This document shows positions 28,901 to 38,200 of a DNA stretch of 41,103 nt, one piece after another. The position numbers were made by a program, and so were the translations under genes. Under the pieces are notes generated by a model. It was not told the origin of the DNA and made no database searches. It saw nothing but the letters and a program-made list of their open reading frames with translations. Every line of letters starts with the position of its first letter. Within the stretch, counting starts at the first letter, position 1. This DNA comes from Baffinella frigidus (Eukaryota > Cryptophyceae > Cryptomonadales > Baffinellaceae): NCBI GenBank assembly GCA_026770585.1, contig MU646605.1, positions 1 to 41,103 on the forward strand. Reading direction: 5' to 3'.

Positions 28901-31900
28901 GAGACACACAGAGCCAGAGGGCCAGAGAGCCAGCGAAAACGCTTAGGTATGCTACCATGCCCGCAACGTGATCCCCCCCAAGGAGGGTATGCAGAATGTT
29001 GGGCGGGGCATTCTGGTTCGCGTCCGGCAGACCCCCGCCCCACCGACCTGTTTTGCGGGAAACCCTGGCCTTGAATTTTGGAAACCGGAGGGGTGGTCTC
29101 CGTGCGGGGGGGTGTAGGGTGTAGAGTGTAGGGTGTAGGGTGCAGGTCTGAGGGTGTAGTGAGCGGGACAAATACTGCGACAAGGTGGTGGGAGGGAGGC
29201 GCTCATGAGAATGCGTGGGAGGCAGAAGGATGGTCTCTGCTGGGCGCGGGTCAGCGCCGGGGTAGTCTTACCTGGTTTAGGGTTTAGGATTTAGGGTTGC
29301 AAGGATGGCCAGGCAGAAAGCGTGGCCAGCACCCCAGAGTTGCCTGAGAAAGTGATGGGAGGACGCTCATGATTTCTGAAGCATGAGGCGTCCATTACGC
29401 CTGTTTCCGACTTTTAATCTGGCCCCCCCTTGTGTCTCGCGGCAGGTGCTAGTCAACGACTGCATGGTCAACACTCTCGTCGCTGACGCGTCGGGCGAGG
29501 GCGAGGGCGGGCGGCTGCTGACAGGCGACACACGGGGGCTGGTCAAATGCTGGGACGTGCGGGTGCTGTCGTCACGGACAGATGGGGGGATGCAGGCGTG
29601 CGAGGTACGAGTCTCCGATGCTCACGCCACCATACAGCTACACACCCTGCACCCTTCACAACCTACAGTGTCTGGGGCGCCCTGCTCCTGAGCCGAGTGA
29701 TCTCTACCTGCTGACAAAGCCGTGCGGTCCACACGAGGCTACCAAAACACCCTGTTTAAATGTCGATTTTAGGCGGTTGGTACGGAGTTGGTCACGTGTC
29801 CCCCCGAAAAGCGGGGCGACACGTGACCAAACACATGCAAATTACCACACACGGCCTCATTTGTACAGCGTCCCGGGGTTTAAAAAGGGTGTTTGATCCG
29901 CCTGGTGTGGGTGATCAGGTGCTGATGCGGAACGCGTGATCAACCAACCTGGCCACCATACCTGCCCCTCCTGCCCCCTCCACCCATACCCCCCCCCCCT
30001 CCCCTCCTGGACAACCTTCTCATCTCTCTCTCTCTCTCTCTCTTTCTCTCTTGCTCTCTCTCTCTCTCTCTCTCTCTCCAGGTGCTGATGCGGAACGCGG
30101 ACGCCGGAAAACCCATCTCACACCTCGCGGTCTCGGCGCCGGGGAGTGCCGGGAGCGGGGGGGGGAGTGGGGGGGACGACCATTCGGTGCTTGCGGCGAA
30201 CTGCTACGATGATGTCATTCGCGTCTACGATCGCTCCACCGAGGTGCGTGCCACACCATCCCCTCCACTGAGCAGGCACCGGAACCTTCGATGATGTGTC
30301 CATCTAAACGATTCTGGTACAAATTGCAATTCTTTTCAGGGTAAGGGGCTTGAAATGATGCCCGGAAATCCGGGGAAGATAGAACCCGGGCCCTGCTCAG
30401 TGGCCCTCGTCCACTGACTACCCCCTCCGCGTCCCTGTTTTCTCGACCTGGTTGAGGGTTGAGGGTGTCGATTTCGTGAAACAAACGGTCCGGAAACGGT
30501 CTGGATGCGTGGATCGTCCTTTAAACTCCAAACCCTAAACCCTGCACCCTAAACCCTATCCCCCACACCCCACCTCCCAAACCCCGAAGCAGGTGGCAGC
30601 AAGAGGAGCGGCGTCCGGGCCTGATGGGGCGTGTGCCCCTCCCCCCTGGTTGGTTACAGCGGCTCTGCCAGACAGGAACCTGATGTGTGTAGGTTGGTGA
30701 CCACCAACTGAGTGGGGAGCTCCGACGTAGTCACCCACAACCTACCCAGTCAGACACCTAACGCGGCACGTTCCGCGCAGGCGGCAGCAACAGACGCGGC
30801 GCCCGGGCCAGAAGCACCGCGCGCGCCCGCGGAGGCCCTGCGCCTGACACATTCGCTCTACGGCCACAAGAACAAGAACCTCCCGATCCGCTCCAGCATC
30901 TTCCGAGGGGCCAAGTATTCCGCGCGCATGGCCGCTGCGGAGGGCCAGGTGCTAGCCGCACGAGAATGCTGGAGATGCCTATTTAAAACTGTTTGCTTTT
31001 ACAAGTGGGCATTTGTGTAGTAACTATCACGAGATTGGTCACGTAACTAGGCGATATTAGCCCAGTCACAATATTGTTCACCTTGTCCTGGTACAAATTC
31101 TTACAACCCCACATGTAAATAGGCCCCTCTTGCAACCTCGAGTGTTTCCTAGCGCTGCCTCACTGGGGTTGACGGGCTATCCTCAACTCGACAGTACACC
31201 CGGGTGTACGGTACGGGTGTACTACACCCGGGTGTACGGTACAAAGTCGTTGACGTTGGAAAGGAAACGAGCCGGGCGCACCGGATTAGTGAGTCCAAAA
31301 CGTACAGAGTCATAGCTAGAGGTTTGTCTCTGACGAGAGCCTCGCGTCTTGGATACCAGCATGGTCACCGTGTCAACTGGAAAGGTACTCTTCTTTGGGT
31401 GTTAAGAAGCCGCGCCCCGCACGGAAAACACTGAACCCCCCAACACTTAATTGTCTCACAACACTCCAACAGCGGTCTCTGGGGCGGGATGCGGCGCGCA
31501 ATCGGGGGAGCGGCGCGGAGCAGCAGGGTGATGAGAACAGCTACATGGCTGACTCTGGGCCCAAGATCGACCGGTATCACGTCCGCCCCTCCCCACGCGC
31601 CGATACCCTGTGTGTCAAATCGATGCGTCTGTCTGTTATTTATGCGCTGCTAAAAGATTTTTTGGGACGGATTGCGGGACACGTTGACGGATTTGCGGGG
31701 GCGTTGGCTTTGAAAACAGGTCGATTTGATACACAGGCTATCGTCGCGTGGCCTCTGGTAGGATGGGCAATGGCTCCAATCGCATTTCCAATGCTGTAAT
31801 AATGGCAGGAACCACGTGGGGAATTGCCCTCTGTTTCTAGACGCTGCTTCGGGTACTCATGAGAAGGGGGGGGGGGCACGTTGTGTGGAGAGGGGGTGCG

Positions 31901-33636
31901 ATTAACGATGCGTGGTGATAAAGAGGCATTCACACGTGAGGCATCAACAGTGTCTAGCACCAGACAAGCTTGACGATGGTGCGTGCTATGTTTTGTGAAA
32001 GGGGCTGGCTGGCCGCCGGGTTGGGGTTCAGGTTTCAGGGTTCAGGGTTTAGGTTTGAGGGTTTGGGCTAGACCCCATCTTGCGGTTCTTTTAGACGTTA
32101 CCGCTCAGGTTGTGAGTTGGCTGTTGGGTAGGACGGTGTTGCAAGTGTGGTGACGTGCGCGCCCTTCCCGAAACTCACCGTATCCCTTAAGTGGCGAGTA
32201 GGTTCATACGTCCTACGGTAGGGCCCTAGGACCTGCCTAGGGCGAGTTAGGGCGATCAATCGCCCGTCCGCCACTTACGGGACAAGCCGGCTTGCCTGAA
32301 CCATGACCGTGTCCTGTGGGGGTTTCAGGTCGTTGCTGCTGGCGACAGGGTCAGCAGACACGGCGTGCTACGGTGGCGGTGGCAGGTCCTCGGTTGTGAG
32401 TTGGGTAGGAAGGTGGTGCACTCACGTGTGGTGACACGCGCTGACCCCCCAGTTGAGTAACCCTGTGATGCTTGCAGGTTGTGGGAGTTTTGAAACTCTG
32501 CCTGCGTGCCGAAACCCTGACCGTGTTGTGTGGGGGTGTCAGGTCGTTGCTGCTGGCGACAGGGTCAGCAGACAAGCCGTTGACTGAACCGGGTCCGGTG
32601 GCGGTGTCAGGTCCTTGGTTGTTTGTTGGGTAGGAAGGTGGTGCACTGACGTGTGGCGACGTGCGCCCCGCCGCGCGCGACCCTCCACTTGAGTAACCCT
32701 GTGATGCTTGCAGGTCGTTGCTGCTGGCGACAGGAACAGGTTGGCGCTGAAGATGCTGATCAATGCGGGGGGCAAGCAGCGGATCCTGACTGACAGCCGC
32801 GTCTTGTGGGGGTGTCAGGTCCTTGCTGCTGGCGACAGGGTCGGCCGACAAGGCGTGCTACGTCTTCGACGTTGCGCCGGGCCAGGTCCCATTGCCCTAG
32901 CCATTGCCCTAGCTAACGGAACCGGGCTGGAGTTTCTAGATCGCATCCCCCCAGGTAACACTGTTGGCTGAACCGGGCTGGTGTTTCTAGATCACATTCA
33001 CCCAGTTAGCAGGTTACATCCCGCCCGCCGGAATGCACTGCCAGCCAGAAAATTTCACCTTAAGTAAACTGGCTGATCCTCGGCAGTAAGTTGCGAGGAA
33101 CCTTGCTCCCAGAGCAGGCATTTGACTTGAGGTTCTGGTTGTCGTCAGGGCAGTTGACTTGGGGTTAAATGTTCTGGCTTGACTTGGGGTAAAATGTTAT
33201 GGTGAGGCTGTCGCGGTCACAGGGCGTTCTGCTGCTCAGAGTACCGCTTCCCTTGTATGGTTTCGGCGTCACGAGTGGAATCAACTGGTTGTAGAAGAAA
33301 AACGTCGTTTGTTACGGATCGAAACCAACGCAGTCACCATGTTTTCCTTTCCGGGAAGGCCTTGTACGCCGGGTGTTGCTTGCGGGGTGCAGGTTGGGGC
33401 CCAAACCCCCAACCCCCAACCCTCAACCCTCAACCCTCAACCCTCAACCTTCAACCCTCAATCCTCAACCCTCAACCCTCAAATCTAAACCGCAAACCCT
33501 GAAGCAGGTCGGGGCGCTAGTGCAGCGGCTCGACGGGCACTCGGACCGCGTCTACGCAACCTCCTGGCATCCCTCCGAGCCTGTCCTCGCCACAGCGTCC
33601 GGCGACTTCACAATCAAGCTCTGGAGCTGCAAGTAG
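25979..33636 (+). CDS. WD40 propeller protein with N-terminal coiled coil
   Basis: Exons: 25979-26020, 26097 to about 26289, about 26399-26514, 26786-26894, 27103-27203, 27746-27844, an exon cut by the gap ending 28588, 29446-29604, 30082-30243, 30781-30948, 31473-31573, 32819-32885 and 33508-33636 (TAG). Phases fit from 26786 onward. The exon 2/3 junction is uncertain: CAG|GT at 26304 would break the frame. The N-terminus has a coiled coil (EENRKLRSRLEKLNNEHREL). WD units follow: LEGHSGAVYAVAFS...SGSFDKSVRIWSL, VSSSYDKTIKVWDV, LTGDTRGLVKCWDV, ANCYDDVIRVYD, LATGSADKACYVFDV and LDGHSDRVYATSWHP...GDFTIKLWSC. GHKNKNLPIRSS lies between the last blades. At least one blade is damaged by the gap. 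WD40 proteins act as scaffolds; the partner is unknown and I do not assign a family. Several exon edges are echoed in introns. AATAAA lies at 33721. Confidence 0.8.
26895..27102 (+). repeat. Telomere-like intron of the WD40 gene
   Basis: The intron is almost wholly CCCTAGA/CCCTGAA/CCCTCAA repeat, C-rich in sense, between GTGCTGCC and GTCTGGCAG. Here the main variant is CCCTAGA. Confidence 0.88.
27237..27385. mobile_element. Foldback/MITE in a WD40 intron
   Basis: AGATTTAATTTCGGGAATGT and TCCTT pair with AAGGA, ACAGTTCCCGAAATTAAATCT. About 150 bp, AT-rich inside. I see only one copy in this window. Confidence 0.75.
27850..28434. other. Assembly gap behind a poly-C run
   Basis: A C-run starting at 27849 leads into 559 N (27876-28434). 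The following bases are already coding (QTSKLAGTFEVGG), so the gap hides the rest of an intron and the 5' part of a WD40 exon. Confidence 0.97.
28615..28900 (+). repeat. Purine-rich GA/GACA microsatellites and echo of the WD40 exon donor
   Basis: (GA)n tracts flank 28711-28745, where GGGAGTGCTGCGGTGAGTGT and CCTGCCTGGATGGAGAGA copy the exon end and donor at 28577-28613 (GGGAGCGCTGCG|GTGAGG...). The copied donor GTGAGT is a better consensus than the original. Confidence 0.8.
29788..29832. repeat. Hairpin with CACGTG core arms
   Basis: TTGGTCACGTGTC and GACACGTGACCAA pair around CCCCCGAAAAGCGGGGC. In a WD40 intron. Confidence 0.8.
29916..29936 (+). repeat. Echo of a WD40 exon 5' edge
   Basis: CAGGTGCTGATGCGGAACGC plus G is identical to the junction at 30079-30099, 160 bp downstream. 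The copy then runs straight to TGATCAACC, an in-frame stop. Confidence 0.85.
30026..30078 (+). repeat. (CT)n microsatellite before an acceptor
   Basis: A CT-rich run ending in CCAG at the exon beginning 30082; it doubles as a polypyrimidine tract. Confidence 0.85.
30589..30621 (+). repeat. Echo of the WD40 exon at 30781
   Basis: GCAGGTGGCAGCAAGAGGAG then CGGCGTCCGGGCC resembles GCAG|GCGGCAGCAACAGACG then CGGCGCCCGGGCC, including the acceptor. Confidence 0.72.
32181..32284. mobile_element. MITE family B, copy 5
   Basis: TATCCCTTAAGTGGCGAGTA to CGCCACTTACGGGA, with the core GGTAGGGCCCTAGGACCTG. In a WD40 intron. Confidence 0.82.
32311..32740 (+). repeat. Three echoes of the WD40 exon at 32819
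   Basis: GTGGGGGT(T/G)TCAGGTC(G)TTGCTGCTGGCGACAGGGTC recurs from 32317, 32530 and 32710, each copying the acceptor and first 15-45 bases of the exon at 32819. Between the first two copies a further roughly 130-bp block (GGGTAGGAAGGTGGTGCACT, GTAACCCTGTGATGCTTGCA) is also duplicated, at 32385-32480 and 32625-32713. Confidence 0.85.
33400..33507 (+). repeat. Telomere-like tract before the last WD40 exon
   Basis: CCCTCAA units, C-rich in sense, running up to the acceptor GAAGCAG. Confidence 0.88.
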
Positions 33637-33699
33637 GACTGGGGCGACCACTTTACACTTTCACCACTTGGGGATTTGACCACTTTGGTCTTGGTTGTG

Positions 33700-34084
33700 C
33701 GTGGCGGCCGTGTCGGGAGTAATAAACGTGTCTCGAATACAACACCGGTGAATGTGTGGGTGTCGTGCAGCTGAATACCCCCCCAAGTAGCTCTGGGGGG
33801 TGTCGTGTGCGTGCGTGGCGGCCGTGTCGGGAGTAATGAACGTCTCGCTCGGCGCTTCACCATCAAGCTCTGGAGCTGCAAGTAGCCCCGGGGCGTGTCG
33901 TGTGCGTACGTGGCTGTGGGTATCTAGGCTCTACGGGTATCTAAGGACGCAAGGTTATGAGGACGCCACTCAGGGCTCCGAAGCAGATTCACTTAGATCC
34001 TAAATATCTGCAGTGGCGGCCGTGTCGGGAGTAATAAACGTCGTGTAAGCACTTCGTCATCACGCTCTGGAGCTGCAAGTAGCC
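33700..34084 (+). repeat. Repeated 3' end of the WD40 gene
   Basis: GGCGGCCGTGTCGGGAGTAA with TAAACG occurs near 33703 and 34014, and with TGAACG near 33817. The last coding bases and stop, ATCAAGCTCTGGAGCTGCAA plus GTAG, are copied at 33853-33885 and (with ATCACG) at 34050-34082. Confidence 0.88.
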
Positions 34085-34085
34085 C

Positions 34086-34206
34086 TACAGGGGTACCTCG
34101 CTCATAGGAAAGCGCCACCCCCTAGGACCCTACAGTAGGGCTATGCCTCGGGCCCTACGCTGGTCCTAGGGGGGGGGCGGTTTCTTAAGAGCGAGGTACC
34201 CCTGTA
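34086..34206. mobile_element. Palindromic MITE family A, copy 10
   Basis: TACAGGGGTACCTCGCTCAT to AGAGCGAGGTACCCCTGTA, beginning three bases after the second echoed stop codon. Confidence 0.9.
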
Positions 34207-34378
34207 GCCCCAGCCCTGTTTTTTGTGCAGGCATGTTTCAATACACCCCACTCGCCCCCTTATTTGGACTAGTCCCATCATCGCCCCAGATCTGGACGTG
34301 TCTCGGATGCTGCCTCACACTTCCGAATCAAGGATGGGGGCGCGGAGGGGGCGAGGTTGGTCCGGGGGAGAGGCGGTG

Positions 34379-34499
34379 TACAGGGGTACCTCGATTACAA
34401 GAAAACGCCTCCCCGTAGGGCCCTACAGTAGGCCTATGCCTAGGGCCCGATGGTCGTCCTAGGGGGGGGGCGTTTTCTTGTAATCGAAGTACCCCTGTA
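34379..34499. mobile_element. Palindromic MITE family A, copy 11 (variant arms)
   Basis: TACAGGGGTACCTCGATTAC to GTAATCGAAGTACCCCTGTA. The arm change GATTACAAG is matched by CTTGTAATC on the other side, so the palindrome is kept by paired changes. Confidence 0.9.
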
Positions 34500-34623
34500 T
34501 GTGTGGGTGTCTTGCAGCAGAATGCCCCCGGGAAGGGCTCGTCACGTCGCACACGCCAAGCGTGCTGGAGCTTCTCGAAATGTGGAAAGCTCACACCGAA
34601 TCAGATCGTGGCGGACCGCGAAT

Positions 34624-34785
34624 TCATCCGGCCAGGTATTTAAATTAAATGCTCGGGAGTTCCCCGAATGTACGAAAATTACTACACATGATCTTTTGGA
34701 CACGACTCTTTTATCGCGTGTGTAGTAATTTTCGTTGTGTGGGGAACTCCGCCGAGCATTTAAATTAAATACCTGAAGGGATGAG
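34624..34785. mobile_element. MITE family M, copy 2
   Basis: CCAGGTATTTAAATTAAATG to CATTTAAATTAAATACCTG with inner GGAGTTCCCC / GGGGAACTCC and AATTACTACACA / TGTGTAGTAATT, in the spacer between the WD40 and kinase genes. Confidence 0.9.
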
Positions 34786-35094
34786 ATTCGCACCGGCAGC
34801 CATTGCGCAGAACCACATTTATGGTCCGCACATCGACACCCACACACACAGACGTGCCCGCGTTGGCTAGGAACAGGTGTTGCTTCTCACCCCTCATCGA
34901 GGTGTGAAGCTCACCCCTCATCAGGGTGAGAAGCTCACCCCACATCGGGGTGAGACGTTCCTAGCATGCACCCGCGTACGTTGGAGCGCGCCAGCCGCAT
35001 GCGCGCCCCTACACTCATCTACTCTCACCCATCTACTGCTCCCCTGCCTACTGATCACGTGAGTTGGCGCACATTCCCACGTATCTACTGCCTA

Positions 35095-35218
35095 CAGCTA
35101 CATTCCCGGCGCGGCGTGTGGATGCGAGCGCGCTTCTCCACACGGCGAGACGGTCTCAATATGCCTAGGGCCCTATGGTGGTCCTAAGGGGGGTGCGCGT
35201 TCTTATGAGCGAGGCACC
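35095..35218 (-). repeat. Echo of the kinase stop region, then a half MITE A
   Basis: 35099-35157 (CTACATTCCCGGCGCGGCGT, ACACGGCGAGACGG) is a diverged copy of 35258-35312, the 3' end of the last kinase exon including its stop. 35160-35218 is the right half of a family A MITE (ATGCCTAGGGCCCTATGGTG to ATGAGCGAGGCACCT). Confidence 0.75.
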
Positions 35219-35256
35219 TATCTACTGCTCACCTATCTAAATTTACGGAGAAGTAT

Positions 35257-38200
35257 CTACATTTCCGGCGCGGCGTCTGGATGGGGCCGGGCGTCTCGGT
35301 ACGGCGAAACGGCATTCGGGCCCCAGAAGTGGTCGAGTAACCGATCGGGCGTCCACCGCTTGTCCGGGTCGATCTGCGAACATAACAGTTGAGTAACCTG
35401 GTTTAGTTGAGTAATACAGGAAAGTTGAGTACCCCTGTAGAGCCCTACGGCATGGCTTTGCCTAGGCCCTCCGGGTCGATCAGCAAAAATGAGAGTTGAG
35501 TAACCCTGTTTAGGTAACGTCCCAGTTGAGTGACCCGGTTTAGTACACGGCCCAGTTGGGTAACCCGGGTTAGTCAACACCCACGATCGAGAGGCAAGGC
35601 TGCACGTGCGGCCTCTTCGCACGCAGGAGCGCAACGCGGGGCCAAAGTTCACTCTGGGCCAGAACATTTCACCTAAGTTAAGTCCCCCTGAAAACCAGCG
35701 CCGTAAGTCAAATGCTTGCTGCCAAAGCAGGTCCATCTCAACGAAATGGCAACTTACTGCCGATGATTAGCTTTTTTTGACGCAGGGTGAAACATCCTGG
35801 CTGGCAGTGAAGTGCGTGACGCCCTAGGTTCATCCGGGAACAAGTATTTTTCTTTTAACAAAATCTACACGCAAATTACTACACAATTGCTTCGGACGTG
35901 ACCCGTTGTGTAGTAATTTCCGTTGCCAGCTTTTGATAGAAAAATACTTGTTCCCGGATTAAAGTGGAGTAGACCTGGAGCATCGGGGTGAGAAGCTCCT
36001 TGAGCTGCCGCCCTCCCATGAAAGACTCCACCTGCAACGCCGCGCATAAGTCAACTCACCCGCCATAAGTCATCCGACCACCCACGGGGGTTGTCCTGGG
36101 TCGGTCAAAAGCTGCGGGCTGGGGTCAACTTTCGAGGCCAGGCTGGTCGGTTGACTTATGGGTGGTCAGTTGACTTATGCGCGGCCTTGCGTGCAACCCG
36201 CGGGAGAAGCGCGGGTGGTTTTGGAAGGCGGGCCACGAGCAGCCTGGCGCTCCCTCCCACTCAAGGTCGCAAATGTCAGTATTTCAAAACCGGGGATCCT
36301 TTATAAGTGGGGCGGTGTTTGGTAATTCATCCAACATGAGAATGTTAGATACGTGACCAAAGCCGCCCGTGACTGGTACACATTCAACAATCCTACTATT
36401 CACATAGTCCTATCTCTAGCCTCGAGTGGTGGTCTTACCAGTTCGACTGACGTCGTTTGAGTGCACAAACTGTTGGTGACTTGTCAGTACTGAAACTGAA
36501 GCCTTTTGAGTTGTTGCGCTGGAGATAGTTTTCTGTCCCTGAACGCACGATGTGTTTGAAAAGATGGTTATCAGTTGTTGAATCCAATACCTTTCTGGCA
36601 ACGCGGTTCAGGGAGGGTGTGGGGCGGGAGGGAGCATTGTTTTATGTCGCATAACTCAAGCCATTTTTCAAAAGATGGTTTTCAGCTGTTGAACTCTAGA
36701 CCTTTCTGGCAACGCGGTTCAGGGAGGGTGTGGGGCGGGAAGGAGCACAGACCCGCGAGAGAGGCAGGACCAGGTGCACCTTCTCCTCTTCTGCCCGCCC
36801 CTGCGACCGCCGCCGCCATTCAGGGCAAACGTAATCCTTTCTCCCTCGGAAGACAAACGTAATCCTTTCTTCCTCGGAAGGCAAACGTAATCCTTTCTTC
36901 ATCTTCGAAGATCACAATTGCCGGAGAATCACAATCGGCACGCATGGTGCCGAATCTGCATCATCAGTGATACAGGGTGCTGAGAATGGCGGCGCGCCTC
37001 GTGTACGTGCAGTGGCACGTGAAGACTGAGAAGCAGCACGGATAAGCGCAGCTGTCGAAGCGCAGTCGAACTCTGACGCCAAAAAAACGAGGCTGAATTA
37101 TGCCGCCAAAAACCGCGCGCCGTGCAAGCGTGCACGGCGCGCGTCTTGTTTCACGAGTAACTGGGGGGGCAAGAGCAAGATTTCATGGCGGTTAGGTCCT
37201 AGTCGAACACGATCGACACTGCCAGGCAGTCATCCCGCGTGAGGCAGGAGCTAGGTCGGACCTGCGCGAGCTCGGGCCAGCGGAGGGTTCCGTCGCGATC
37301 GAAGAGGCTCTTGACAACACCCAGGTCCTCAGGGATCTTGCGTATCAGCCTTCGCGGCACCGGGCCGCAGAGTCGCTCGATCATTGCCAGGTGCTGCGTC
37401 ACAACTTCGTAGTTAGTAATTTGATCGCATTAGTCGCGAGAGTGATAAAGAAGAAGAAGAAGACGACAAAGACGAAGAAGGCACCGGCCCGCAGAGTCGC
37501 TCGATCATTGCCAGATGCTGCGAATCCAGGTCAAACGTCAGAGGAAACCTCAAGTTCCCCAACAATTTCAGGAATGGATCAAACTCCTTTAAAAAATCTG
37601 AAATTCTTAAACTTCTGTGTTTTCCGACTAGAATTCACTTTCGCACAACCACTCGATCATTGCCAGGTGCTGCATTCCGCTGCCCGTCTTCTAGCTCTGT
37701 CTCGCTCGGGTTGACCGACTATTCTCAAGTTGACATGCTGGTTTTGCGGTACTAATTCGTCAAATTTTAGGTAAAAACAGCCCTTGCTCACCAAATTGGT
37801 GGGCCCAAATAGACTGAGCCAGAGCTGGTCGTGCGCCTAGCTGGGTCGGGGGGGGGTTGATGGCTCCCTCGTGGGCGGTGGGTTCAGGAGTTGGGTGGAT
37901 TTCGGGAGTTGGGTTGTGTTCAGGAGGTGGGTTGGGTTCAGCGGGTGGGCGAGGCCCAAGAGGCGGGTTACGTTCAGGATGTGGGCCAGGTGCAGCGCAC
38001 TGCACTTCATTCTTGTCTCCGGATTGCACCGGACAGGAGAGGGGTCGGGGGGGGAGAGTGCTGGCGTCCTCGTGGGTGTTGGATTCTGGAGTTGGTGGGT
38101 GTTGGGTTCTGGGGTTGATGGGTGTTGGGTTCTCGAGTTGAGTTCAGGATTCAGCGGGATCTGAGCAGTTTCGTGCGTGTCGTGGGTTAGGTTCAGGGGG

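Noticed and set aside
27533-29183. Frames of 235-458 codons across the N gap
   Set aside because: They exist only because N is translated as unknown; the flanks are poly-C and microsatellite, and the real frame is the WD40 exon ending at 28588.
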